Below the pieces are notes generated by a model. It saw only the letters and a program-made list of their open reading frames with translations. It was not told the DNA's origin and searched no databases. Of a stretch of 64,000 nt of DNA, positions 36,962 through 45,104 are shown in pieces; the stretch's first letter is position 1; the number at the start of each line of letters is the position of its first letter. Origin of the DNA: Erythrobacter sp. HI0063 (GTDB lineage: Bacteria > Pseudomonadota > Alphaproteobacteria > Sphingomonadales > Sphingomonadaceae); contig NZ_LWFF01000235.1 of assembly GCF_001635685.1 (NCBI RefSeq), positions 1 to 64,000 of the forward strand, written 5' to 3'. Position numbers and translations under genes: made by a program.

Positions 36962-37845
36962 AAGCGCTGGTCAAGCCGATGATGCACAACCGCCGCGCCT
37001 TGGCCGACAAGGCGATGAAAGCAGCGATCTCGGCCCGCCTGAAGGCGGGAAAGGACCTCGTCAGCCCGATTTGCATCTATTCGGTGGCCGAGGCGCACGG
37101 CGTGCGCGTGCGGTTCAACGATATCGACATGGAAGGCATGTACCAGCGCGGCTCTCCGCCGCGCATTCACCTGTCGAGCAAGCGTCCGCTGGTCCGCCGC
37201 ACCTTCAATTGCGCCCACGAGCTCGGCCATCATGTGCTCGGGCACGGCTCCTCGATCGACGAGTTGCGCGAAAACCAGACCGTCCGACCTTGGGACATCC
37301 CGGAAGAGTATAGCGCCGACACCTTTGCCGCTTACGCGCTCATGCCGACCCTGGGGCTTCGCAATGCCTTTGCCGTCCGCGGTCTCAAGCCGGAAACCGC
37401 GACACCCGCCGAGGTCTATCGCATCGCCTGCCAGTTTGGGGTCGGGTACTCGACGCTGGTCACGCACCTGCTGTGGGGCGAGGCGATGATCGGCCGCTCG
37501 CGGGCCGACGCGCTGCGCAAGTTCACGCCACAGTCGCTGCGCGCCCAGATTCTCGGTGCGTTGACGCCGCAGCCGCTCATCGTTGCCGATGAACATTGGG
37601 GCGGAGCTGCTATCGACGCGGAAGTGGGGCACCTGCTCCTGTTACCGACAGGGACTGTCGCCCATGGAAACGCCGTTACCGCGATTGGCGACCTTGCCCA
37701 TGGGCGCCTGTTTGAAGCGAAGCGTCCGGGCTTGGTGAGGCTGGACCGCCCGGGCGGCGACTGGGCCGCGTTCGGCCGCGTCGCGCGAACCGCATACGTC
37801 GGGCTCGCTGAGTTCCGCCATCTGGAGGATGACGAAGATGACTAA
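36958..37845 (+). CDS. ImmA/IrrE-family metallopeptidase
   Basis: 295 residues. RRTFNCAHELGHHVLGH gives the HELGH zinc motif (residues 87-91), and EYSADTFAAYALMP supplies the third ligand. This is the ImmA/IrrE (COG2856) core; a C-terminal domain of about 100 residues (PLIVADEHWGGAAI onward) is extra. It probably cleaves the adjacent XRE repressor and so derepresses the operon in response to damage or infection. That trigger is inferred from relatives. Confidence 0.85.
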   Translation: MKALVKPMMHNRRALADKAMKAAISARLKAGKDLVSPICIYSVAEAHGVRVRFNDIDMEGMYQRGSPPRIHLSSKRPLVRRTFNCAHELGHHVLGHGSSIDELRENQTVRPWDIPEEYSADTFAAYALMPTLGLRNAFAVRGLKPETATPAEVYRIACQFGVGYSTLVTHLLWGEAMIGRSRADALRKFTPQSLRAQILGALTPQPLIVADEHWGGAAIDAEVGHLLLLPTGTVAHGNAVTAIGDLAHGRLFEAKRPGLVRLDRPGGDWAAFGRVARTAYVGLAEFRHLEDDEDD

Positions 37846-38686
37846 GACCAGCACGAAGCCGAGCGTTCCGCTGCTCATTGAAGGTCACAGCATATCCGAA
37901 GCCTATAGCCGGTTGCTTCTTTATATAATGGAGCATTCCGGTGTGGAAGTCGCACCGCTCGTGCTGACTGTCGATGGCTTTCCTGCCGACTACTCCATTC
38001 CTGAAGATCCAGCAGTACGGCGATCGCTGGACGCCTTGCTCCACCGCAAGGGGAAGACAAAGGTCGAGGATGTTGCGTTCACGATCTTTCCCGAACGGCT
38101 GTGGGTCATGGCTCAGGGTGACCGCACCAAACTGTTTCAATACTATGGCTGGTCCTTTCCATTCTACCGTGCAAGGGACAAGGCCAACAGCCGTGGCCTC
38201 TATTTCGAACGGTTGACGATGTACGGCAGCGGTCCGTGCGATGGAAATCAGCTGGAGTGGATATTGAGCGAATGGAATAAACGAGATGGAGTGAGAGATT
38301 CCCTCGCGCAAGCTACGACTTTCGATCCTGCCCGAGACCATACAGCAAGTGCGCAACTCAAATTTCCGTGCCTGCAACATGTTAGCTTCGTGCCGACGGC
38401 AGCGGGACTGGTCGTCAATGCGTTCTATGCGACACAGCAGATCTTCGACAAAGCCTATGGCAATTATCTCGGACTCGCTCAGCTCGGCGCGTTTATGGCT
38501 CATGAAATGAAAATGCCTTTTGCCCGACTCAATGTGAACGTGGGAGTCGCGAAACTGGAGCGGATCGGAAAGACCGATGGCGCCATGAAGCCGCTAATCG
38601 AGGCGGCCCGCCTTTGCATTGCAGCCTCTCCGGCCGCTGCGCTGACAGATGTGGGCTCCGCTCAGCTCACCGCGGATGCTGCCTGA
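37838..38686 (+). CDS. thymidylate-synthase-like protein
   Basis: 282 residues from the ATG at 37838, nine bases after GGAGG and overlapping the peptidase gene by eight. I read it as a distant thymidylate synthase/dNMP hydroxymethylase: NQLEWILSEWN (TS DQ-I region), FDPARDH (like the TS WNP-D segment), then FPCLQHVSFV with candidate nucleophile Cys178 where TS has PPCH. NAFYATQQIFDKAYGNYLGL follows in place of the QRS-D-G-FN stretch. The TS Arg-Ser and Asn are not clearly kept, so the reaction may differ. Relatives methylate or hydroxymethylate dUMP or dCMP. Its neighbour is a hypermodification-family protein. Confidence 0.5.
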   Translation: MTKTSTKPSVPLLIEGHSISEAYSRLLLYIMEHSGVEVAPLVLTVDGFPADYSIPEDPAVRRSLDALLHRKGKTKVEDVAFTIFPERLWVMAQGDRTKLFQYYGWSFPFYRARDKANSRGLYFERLTMYGSGPCDGNQLEWILSEWNKRDGVRDSLAQATTFDPARDHTASAQLKFPCLQHVSFVPTAAGLVVNAFYATQQIFDKAYGNYLGLAQLGAFMAHEMKMPFARLNVNVGVAKLERIGKTDGAMKPLIEAARLCIAASPAAALTDVGSAQLTADAA

Positions 38687-38693
38687 TTCAATT

Positions 38694-39854
38694 ATGGGTA
38701 AATCCAGCGCCTCGAGCGGCCGCAAGCGCGGTCGCCCCGCCAAGATTCCTGCGGCAATCCAGCAAACGCTTGATGTCGTTTCCGAGCGGAAAGCTCCGAT
38801 CATCGTTTCTAGCCACCTTGCCCCCGCCAAGACCACTGCCGTCTATGACAGCTACTGGCGGTTCGCCGCGGAAAGGCAGCGCATCTTCTACCGCCGCGCC
38901 CTTGGCGAACCGGCTCCATGGACCGACAATCGGGTGCTCGCGACCTACAAGTTCACCAACGCCTACCGGGCGTCTGACCGGGTCAGCCAATATCTGATCC
39001 GCAATGTCATATATCGCGAGGACCTGCCTGACACGCCGGACGAGGTCGTGTTCCGCATCCTGCTGTTTAAGCTGTTCAACAAGATCGAGACCTGGCAGCT
39101 CCTCGAAAGATCGGTCGGTCCTATCACCTTCGCGGATTACCGCTTCGACCACTTTGATCGCATTCTCACTAAGGCGATGGATGAGAGCAGGCGCATCTAT
39201 TCGGCGGCCTACATCATGCCACCGGGAAGCTCGGCATTCGGCTGCAAGGCGAAGCATCAGAACCATCTGAAGCTGCTCGAACTCATGATGTCGAAGGCTT
39301 TACCGGCCAAGCTCGCTGAGGCGTTGACTATGCAAGAGGGCTTTGAGTTGCTGCGCGCCTTCCCGACGATCGGCGACTTCCTCGCTTATCAGTTCGTCAC
39401 CGACATGAATTACAGCGAAGTGACTGATTTTTCGGAAATGGACTTTGTGGTCCCGGGGCCCGGCGCCCGCGATGGTTTGCGCAAATGCTTCGCCGACACT
39501 GGCGGCCTCAGCGATGCCGAATTGATCCGCCTCATGGCAGACCGGCAGGAGGAGGAATGCGCGCGCCTTGGTCTGGAATTCCCATCGCTATGGGGCCGGC
39601 GGCTACAATTGATCGACTGTCAGAACCTGTTTTGCGAAGTCGACAAATACGCCCGCGTTGCGCACCCCGACATTGCAGGGTGGACTGGGCGTACGCGCAT
39701 TAAGCAAAAGTTTGCTCCGCAAGCAAAACCGATCGAATTCTGGTATCCGCCCAAATGGGGCATCAATGATCGAATCGCTGCCGGTGCAATGCCTAATGAA
39801 GCATTTGAGAATTCGCGGCCCGCGACTTTGAAATGTGAAGCAGAGGACGGCTAA
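38694..39854 (+). CDS. 5-hmdU DNA kinase helical-domain family (hypermodification) protein
   Basis: 386 residues from the ATG at 38694 (38676 is possible). Characteristic blocks: YWRFAAERQRIFYRRA, YKFTNAYRASDRVSQYLIRN, LFKLFNKIETW, YSAAYIMP, PTIGDFLAYQFVTDMNYS, FSEMDFVVPGPGARDG and LQLIDCQNLFCEVDKYAR. I match these to the HMUDK_hel/alpha-glutamyl-putrescinyl-thymine pyrophosphorylase-type family, known from phages that hypermodify thymine via 5-hydroxymethyluracil. A Lys/Arg-rich start (GRKRGRPAK) looks like an AT-hook. It probably acts on DNA or a modified nucleotide. It follows the TS-like gene with a 7-base gap. Confidence 0.7.
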   Translation: MGKSSASSGRKRGRPAKIPAAIQQTLDVVSERKAPIIVSSHLAPAKTTAVYDSYWRFAAERQRIFYRRALGEPAPWTDNRVLATYKFTNAYRASDRVSQYLIRNVIYREDLPDTPDEVVFRILLFKLFNKIETWQLLERSVGPITFADYRFDHFDRILTKAMDESRRIYSAAYIMPPGSSAFGCKAKHQNHLKLLELMMSKALPAKLAEALTMQEGFELLRAFPTIGDFLAYQFVTDMNYSEVTDFSEMDFVVPGPGARDGLRKCFADTGGLSDAELIRLMADRQEEECARLGLEFPSLWGRRLQLIDCQNLFCEVDKYARVAHPDIAGWTGRTRIKQKFAPQAKPIEFWYPPKWGINDRIAAGAMPNEAFENSRPATLKCEAEDG

Positions 39855-39863
39855 GGGCAGGAT

Positions 39864-40757
39864 ATGGCAATCGATTTCAAGACATATCAGGAGCAGGCCC
39901 TGCTGACCGACCAGGTCCCGCGCTCTAGCGAGGATGAGGCCCTCAAGGCGTTGATCGTGCCGATGCTTGGTCTGGCTGGTGAAACCGGCCAGCTTCTCAG
40001 CGAATACAAGAAGCACCTTCGCGACGGGGAAGCGCACCGCCTGTTCATGGATCGTGTGGGTGAAGAACTCGGCGATCTTCTCTGGTATATTGCCAACGTC
40101 GCCAGCAAGTTCGACTTGGATTTGGGACAGATTGCGCAACAGAACCTCGACAAGGTGCACGCGCGCTTTGCTCCTGCCAGTAGCAAAGCCCCGAAGCTCG
40201 ATTCCGGATTTCCCGATACCGAGCGTTTCCCTCGTCAGATGACTGTACGACTGGCCGAAGAGTCCCGTTCGGGTGAACGTCCGAAGGTGCGAATGTCGGT
40301 CGACGGGGAAGAGATCGGGTGCCTGCTCGGTGACAATTCCTATGATCCCGACGGCTATCGCTTTCACGACGTGTTCCATCTTGCCTATGCCGCGATCCTT
40401 GGTTGGTCGCCGAACCTGCGGGCGTTTCTAAAGCGTAAGCGCAAGAGCCATCCGTTGTTCGATGAAGTCGAGGACGGTGGCCGCGCGCGCATCATCGAGG
40501 AAGGCGTCTCCGCGCTGGCATTTGACTATGCGCGCGTCCACAGCTTCCTCGAAGGCATTAGGGAAGTCGATTACGGCTTGCTTCGCACGATCCAAAGCAT
40601 GACCTCACATCTCGAAGTGGGGCAAGCGACCGCGGCCGATTGGGAACGCGCTATCCTTGAGGGATTTGCGGTGTGGCGTCAGGTTCTCGCCAATAAGGGC
40701 GGCGAAATTTTCGTCGACCTCAACGCACGCGCGATCCGCTATCTGGGTGCACCCTGA
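39864..40757 (+). CDS. MazG-like nucleotide pyrophosphohydrolase, two-part
   Basis: 297 residues. The N-terminal domain has the MazG metal motif: E40 and E47 (GLAGETGQLLSEY) with E68 and D71 (GEELGDLLWYIA). After a linker, a second helical domain carries YRFHDVFHLAYAAILGWSP, RKRKS and EEGVSALAFDYA, itself reminiscent of all-alpha NTP pyrophosphatases. Hydrolysis of a (possibly modified) dNTP to the monophosphate is likely. Nine bases after the hypermodification-family gene; its 3' end overlaps the convergent acpS-like gene by 19 bases. Confidence 0.8.
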   Translation: MAIDFKTYQEQALLTDQVPRSSEDEALKALIVPMLGLAGETGQLLSEYKKHLRDGEAHRLFMDRVGEELGDLLWYIANVASKFDLDLGQIAQQNLDKVHARFAPASSKAPKLDSGFPDTERFPRQMTVRLAEESRSGERPKVRMSVDGEEIGCLLGDNSYDPDGYRFHDVFHLAYAAILGWSPNLRAFLKRKRKSHPLFDEVEDGGRARIIEEGVSALAFDYARVHSFLEGIREVDYGLLRTIQSMTSHLEVGQATAADWERAILEGFAVWRQVLANKGGEIFVDLNARAIRYLGAP

Positions 40758-41134
40758 TCGCCGAGACCGATCACGCTGGCGACCGCCAAGTCGCCTTCGT
40801 GTGCAGTGCTCACCAGCCAGGATCGGATACCGAGCGCAGCGGCCCGGCGCTCCGCCTCGTCATGCAGCACGATGGTGGGCGCGCCCGAGCGCAGCTTGAC
40901 CACTTCGATGCTAAGGAAGCCAACGCCTTCGGCAAAGCCCGTGCCGAGCGCTTTCATGACCGCTTCCTTGACGGCGAGCCGACCGGACAGGCGCGCCGGG
41001 CGGTCTTGCCCCGTCCCGACCGCTTCTTGTTCCTGAGGCGTGAAGCATCGAATCAGAAACTGATCGGTCGGATCGCGCAGTAAGGCAGCGGTGTGCGAAA
41101 TATCGACGAGATCGATGCCGTGCGCGAGAATCAC
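40739..41134 (-). CDS. AcpS-type holo-carrier-protein synthase
   Basis: 131 residues from a GTG overlapping the AbiEii stop (GTGA). GIDLVDI near the N-terminus, FTPQEQEAV, the RLSGRLAVKEAVMKALGTG motif and the C-terminal STAHEGDLAVASVI are the AcpS signature: metal Asp and Glu are present. It moves 4'-phosphopantetheine from CoA to a carrier-protein serine. Length is normal. A mobile-element copy is unusual; the candidate substrate is the carrier-like protein at 36285. It is transcribed with the AbiE genes, which is also odd. Confidence 0.8.
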   Translation of the reverse strand: MILAHGIDLVDISHTAALLRDPTDQFLIRCFTPQEQEAVGTGQDRPARLSGRLAVKEAVMKALGTGFAEGVGFLSIEVVKLRSGAPTIVLHDEAERRAAALGIRSWLVSTAHEGDLAVASVIGLGDQGAPR

Positions 41135-42198
41135 GAGGGCGATCCGTTCAAGTTGCGCTCAAGGTCATCGACACTGGCGAGCACGGCGTCGAAGGACGGC
41201 ACCTCCCCGAAAATCATGCCCGCCATGGCGTCGTAATCCCGGCGCAAGTCGACGGTCATCGCGTCGGTCGGATTGAGCGAGAAGTTACCTGGTTGTGCAT
41301 GAGCGAGATCGAGATCGCGACTGTTGAAGAACATTCGAGCATGCGCAACGCAATCGCGGCCGAGATCCGGATTGGCGAGCGCCGCAGCTCCCGTTCCGGC
41401 GGCCATCAGCTGATGTACATCGTAGTAGTGGCGCGAGACACGCTGTCCTCCTGCTCGCAAGACCTGGCGTGCGTCGAACCAGCGTCGCAGCCCATGCAGG
41501 ATCACCACCTTGTCCCAAAAGGTCCGCTCCGCATCGACGATCGTCACATCGGCGACGGTGAGATCAACGTCCGGTAGATCCGCGGCGAGATAGGGCGTGA
41601 TGGTGTGCTGCGCGTGCGGATCGAGCGCGGACTTGGCGCCCGATTCGATCTTTACGGCCTTGCGGATATAGCCATCTGACGCTTCCGTGGTGCTCGGATA
41701 CCAGAGCAGCAGGCTTTGGCGGCTTTCATCGTCTGTATCGAGCTCGACTCTTGCGGCGGCGGTCTCTCCGTCTGCCGCTGCCACCGCCTCGGCGAGTGTT
41801 GCCGAGAGTTGGGCGAGAAGTTCGCCGCCGATGAACGCCTGGCACGCGCCTTTGATGGCATCGAGCTTGGCCTGGCGCTTCTTTCCCGACATTGCTTCCA
41901 GCGCCTCAACGCTGGTTTCCTCACCAATGTCCTCGCGAAACACGGTGATATCGATGTCTTCGGAGAAACGCTCGATGAGGCCGAAGCCTTTGGAAAGCGA
42001 CGTTCCGCCCTTGAACAGAAAGCGGGGCCCCCGCGATGCTGGCCCATTGAACAATGCATCAAGCGTCCAGCAGACCCAGAAATCCTTCTCGATGTTCTGG
42101 GGCGCAGTGCCCAGTCGCTGTCCTGCACCGACGAACAGATCGCGCCTGTCGTTTACGGTGGCAGCGAGAACCTGATCATAGGCAGTGTTCATCGTCAT
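41131..42198 (-). CDS. AbiEii-family nucleotidyltransferase toxin
   Basis: 355 residues from the ATG ending at 42198, which overlaps the AbiEi stop by ATGA. FLFKGGTSLSKGFGLIERFS followed by EDIDITVF is the GGTSLSK...RFSEDIDI motif of AbiEii/AbiGii nucleotidyltransferases. YYDVHQLM later in the chain is also typical. These toxins act bacteriostatically, in some systems by modifying tRNA ends, as part of abortive infection. AbiEi is directly upstream and an AcpS gene downstream. Confidence 0.88.
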   Translation of the reverse strand: MTMNTAYDQVLAATVNDRRDLFVGAGQRLGTAPQNIEKDFWVCWTLDALFNGPASRGPRFLFKGGTSLSKGFGLIERFSEDIDITVFREDIGEETSVEALEAMSGKKRQAKLDAIKGACQAFIGGELLAQLSATLAEAVAAADGETAAARVELDTDDESRQSLLLWYPSTTEASDGYIRKAVKIESGAKSALDPHAQHTITPYLAADLPDVDLTVADVTIVDAERTFWDKVVILHGLRRWFDARQVLRAGGQRVSRHYYDVHQLMAAGTGAAALANPDLGRDCVAHARMFFNSRDLDLAHAQPGNFSLNPTDAMTVDLRRDYDAMAGMIFGEVPSFDAVLASVDDLERNLNGSPS

Positions 42199-42851
42199 GA
42201 GCGAGGTGGCCTTCGATGACTGGGCATCGTGTCGCGCAGGATCTGTTGCATCCATGCTGGAAGAGCGAGCAGATCGGTTGAGAGATCGTCGACAATCGCT
42301 ACACCATGGTCAGGATCGGCAAACAGGCTGCGCAAGCGCTTCACGACAGCAGGGTCGGTATCGCCTCCTGCATCGTGAAGCCAGTGCAATGCCTGCACGA
42401 CGCGCATGCCGGGACGGCCAGCCCAATGGAGACGGCTCGGCGCGGTCGTCTTGAAGTCTATCTGCAGGTTGCCGAGCTTGATTGGTTTGAGGCGGGCATC
42501 GGTGTGAACCACGATTCGCGCCGGTACTGCGTCCGACAGGCCAAGATCGTTCGCTGCGGTCATGCCGTCGACAAGAATTCGAGCTTGGTCGCGGCGTGCT
42601 AGGGCGTCGACGACCGAGCGAGGGTTGGGATGGGTCGGCTTGCCGGTGAGGTTGTTGCGCTGCGGCTTGTCATAGAGACCGCGCGCGATGCGTCGTATAT
42701 CGCCGCTGCGTGTCAGGCGATGAAGAACTTGATCAACAGCCTCCCGCGATCCGAGATCGAGAAAGTCGCGCGGGGTCCAAACCGACGGGTTGCTGCCGTC
42801 GGCCATCCGGTCCGTTATAGCGGCTTTGAGGTCGAGGCCGGGTCCGCGCAT
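42195..42851 (-). CDS. AbiEi-type antitoxin (DUF6088)
   Basis: 218 residues starting MRGPGLDLKAAITDRM, with AAAGGA upstream. An N-terminal winged-helix (WTPRDFLDLGSREAVDQVLHRL ... ARGLYDKP, key parts only) is followed by a domain with GMTAANDLGLSDAVPARIVVHT. This matches the DUF6088/AbiEi antitoxins that repress their own operon and counter AbiEii. Two long inverted repeats lie immediately upstream, exactly where such a repressor should bind. Confidence 0.8.
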   Translation of the reverse strand: MRGPGLDLKAAITDRMADGSNPSVWTPRDFLDLGSREAVDQVLHRLTRSGDIRRIARGLYDKPQRNNLTGKPTHPNPRSVVDALARRDQARILVDGMTAANDLGLSDAVPARIVVHTDARLKPIKLGNLQIDFKTTAPSRLHWAGRPGMRVVQALHWLHDAGGDTDPAVVKRLRSLFADPDHGVAIVDDLSTDLLALPAWMQQILRDTMPSHRRPPRS

Positions 42852-42860
42852 GCTGGTTCC

Positions 42861-42939
42861 TTTGTCAGATGCGTGTATACACTGTTCTGACAAATCGGAA
42901 AGACGGTTTGTCAGATTCATGTAGCATATTTCTGACAAA
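42861..42939. promoter_or_regulatory. two copies of a long inverted repeat between divergent operons
   Basis: TTTGTCAGA...TCTGACAAA occurs twice: arms 42861-42869/42886-42894 (16-base gap) and 42907-42915/42931-42939 (15-base gap). The second copy ends at the start region of the Dcd-like gene, the first begins 10 bp before abiEi. AbiEi antitoxins are known to bind two inverted repeats cooperatively, so this is probably the AbiEi operator, and it may also control the divergent operon. Confidence 0.75.
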
Positions 42940-42950
42940 TGGGGGGCAAA

Positions 42951-43790
42951 ATGGAAGCGGTCGGATTCTGGAGCGGCGAAACGCTGGCAGAGCGTCTCCC
43001 GACTCTCATAACGCCGTTCGACGAGGACTGTGTAGACTGCTCGGCCTACACCTTGCACATGGGCCGGGAGGTCTACGTTTCGCCCAATGACCAGACCGAA
43101 GACCCGCAGAGCGTCACAATCCGTCAGCTCGACGACAACCAAGCCTTCACCATTCCTCCCGGTCAGTTTGGCTTTCTCCTGACCGAGGAAATCGTCGAGA
43201 TTCCCGACGATGCGCTGGGCTTCATTTCGATCAAGGCGAAAATCAAATGGCGCGGCCTGATCAATGTATCGGGTTTCCACGTCGACCCCGGCTTCAAGGG
43301 ACGCCTTATCTTCTCGGTCTACAACGCCGGGCCGGTACCGGTCCATCTGCGGCAGGGCCAGCCGATGTTTCTCCTTTGGCTGTCAAACCTCGATCGCAAG
43401 ACGAAGCGCGGCCGCGATAGGCCGGTTCAGCTCACCTTTCCGCCCGATCTGATCCCGGGGATTTCGGGAGAACTGCAATCGCTGGCGGGCATCAACAAGA
43501 AGATCAAGGATGTCGACAAGGACCTGACCGGCCGGATCCACGCGGTTGAACGCGAGCAGACCTATTACCGCGTGATCGCGCTCGTTCTGATGCTCATAGT
43601 CGGCGCAATGGTGACGAACTGGATCCGCGAAGGCGGCCTTCAGCAGTTGTTCGCATCGCAGACCGCCGTCGAAGCCCAGATGGTCATCCCTGACGATGGG
43701 GCCTCCCCAGCATCCGATACCGCCATCCAGACGAATGGCGCCGGCTCCGCTGGAGCTCCCACTCCCGCTGCCAGTGGCACTCCTCAGTAG
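42951..43790 (+). CDS. Dcd/dUTPase-fold protein with C-terminal membrane helix
   Basis: 279 residues. I start at MEAVGFWSGETLAERL, after GGGGG; an ATG four codons upstream lies inside the operator. The N-terminal 165 residues have the dCTP deaminase/dUTPase fold: SIKAKIKWRGL, SGFHVDPGFKGRLIFSVYN and GQPMFLLW. The deaminase Glu (E in the LEL of Dcd) is Ser here and the RSS motif reads KAK, so deaminase activity is doubtful. A coiled coil (about 175-205), a transmembrane helix (VIALVLMLIVGAMVTNWI) and a Pro/Ala-rich tail follow. It may sense or bind dNTPs at the membrane. Next to a nuclease-like gene. Confidence 0.75.
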   Translation: MEAVGFWSGETLAERLPTLITPFDEDCVDCSAYTLHMGREVYVSPNDQTEDPQSVTIRQLDDNQAFTIPPGQFGFLLTEEIVEIPDDALGFISIKAKIKWRGLINVSGFHVDPGFKGRLIFSVYNAGPVPVHLRQGQPMFLLWLSNLDRKTKRGRDRPVQLTFPPDLIPGISGELQSLAGINKKIKDVDKDLTGRIHAVEREQTYYRVIALVLMLIVGAMVTNWIREGGLQQLFASQTAVEAQMVIPDDGASPASDTAIQTNGAGSAGAPTPAASGTPQ

Positions 43791-45104
43791 ATGCACTTGC
43801 TCAGGCCAACTACGCTCGAAGACTTTGCGGCTTACCTTCCGCGATTTCTTGCGCTTGTCGGTCACGAACGCTGGTTCAAGCGGGCCGATGGGCTCGATGC
43901 CGAGCAAGGCCGATCCCCCTACCGATGGAAGATCGTGGCAGACTATCACTGGCTCGAGCTCGCAATCAGCCACCAATGCGACATTCTCGCCAAGGAAGGC
44001 CGGCTCCTTGGCGAGTATGTCGACATACAGGCCTGGGCCGGGCTTCACTTCGCGGCAACGGTCGTAGAGGTGCACGCGGCTCTCAATACCAAAGGGAAGA
44101 AATCGCTCACCGGGCGTCTCCGGGATGCACTGAAAGCAGAGACCGGCTTCGCCGCTCTCTATCTCGAGATGGATGTTGCACAGCGTCTCGCAATCGATGG
44201 CTTCGAACTCGAATTTCCTGATCTTGACGGCACAGACCAGTATGATCTCGCATTTTGTCGCGAAAAGGTTAGAGGCGAAGTCGAATGCAAGAGCATTTCT
44301 GCTGACGCCGGACGGAAAATCCACCGCAAGGACTTCTATCGTTTTATCGAGGCGATGACCCCTGCCTTCTCGGGCCCGATCGAACAATCGCGCAGCGAAG
44401 TTCTCCTTATCGACCTCGAGGACCGGCTGTCCGCCAATCTGCAGGCTCAAAAGCCACTGCGCCGGTCAACGATGGACATGCTGCTGAACGGACAAGCCGA
44501 TAATGCTGCGGAGTCATGGTTCACCGTTACAAGGATTGCTCTCGATCAAGAGTTGCGAAACGAGGTCACGGTCGACCAGGCGAGAATGAGCGCAATCTGC
44601 CGCCAGCGATGGGGGCAAAATTGTCATGCCGCCGGTGCTATCACTGAAGACGGCGGATGCCTGATAGTGATGCGCAGCCAGAATGAGGATGATCCTTCCA
44701 AGCCGCTTCTCGAGGCGATGCGAAAGGCAGCGAGCCAGTTCTCAGGCGAACGACCGGCGTTCATAGCCGTACAGTTCGATGAAATCGCCCCTGCCGACCT
44801 GATGTTGCCGCATGTCCGCCGACGCGCGGGACTGCTCTCCCATGCGCTATTCCAGCATTATGGCGAACTCCACGTCAATGCGACGTGCTTCAGCTGCTTT
44901 GACGGCTTGGTGCGGTATGAAGGGAACGCCTCGTCGCCGGGCTTCGCCGTGCCTAACCTCAATCCGCAATTTCCGCTCGGCGCGACCGACATGCCCACCT
45001 TTCTTCGTCGTATCTCTGATCAAACCTTCGCCGACATTATCGGAGCGCCACTTCCGGCTCCTGATATCTCGACCATTCACTTTGGCGCGTCGGCTTCCGA
45101 CTAA
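43791..45104 (+). CDS. PD-(D/E)XK-like protein, putative effector nuclease
   Basis: 437 residues; its ATG directly follows the Dcd-like stop. No family recognised with certainty. YDLAFC (D152) followed by RGEVECKSIS (E165, K167) fits the D-x(n)-E-x-K core of restriction-endonuclease-like nucleases, preceded by helices (HFAATVVEVHAAL) as expected. The C-terminal half has no known motif. Paired with a nucleotide-binding-fold membrane protein and facing an AbiE system, it could be the effector of a defence pair. Catalysis is an inference from one motif. Confidence 0.5.
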   Translation: MHLLRPTTLEDFAAYLPRFLALVGHERWFKRADGLDAEQGRSPYRWKIVADYHWLELAISHQCDILAKEGRLLGEYVDIQAWAGLHFAATVVEVHAALNTKGKKSLTGRLRDALKAETGFAALYLEMDVAQRLAIDGFELEFPDLDGTDQYDLAFCREKVRGEVECKSISADAGRKIHRKDFYRFIEAMTPAFSGPIEQSRSEVLLIDLEDRLSANLQAQKPLRRSTMDMLLNGQADNAAESWFTVTRIALDQELRNEVTVDQARMSAICRQRWGQNCHAAGAITEDGGCLIVMRSQNEDDPSKPLLEAMRKAASQFSGERPAFIAVQFDEIAPADLMLPHVRRRAGLLSHALFQHYGELHVNATCFSCFDGLVRYEGNASSPGFAVPNLNPQFPLGATDMPTFLRRISDQTFADIIGAPLPAPDISTIHFGASASD

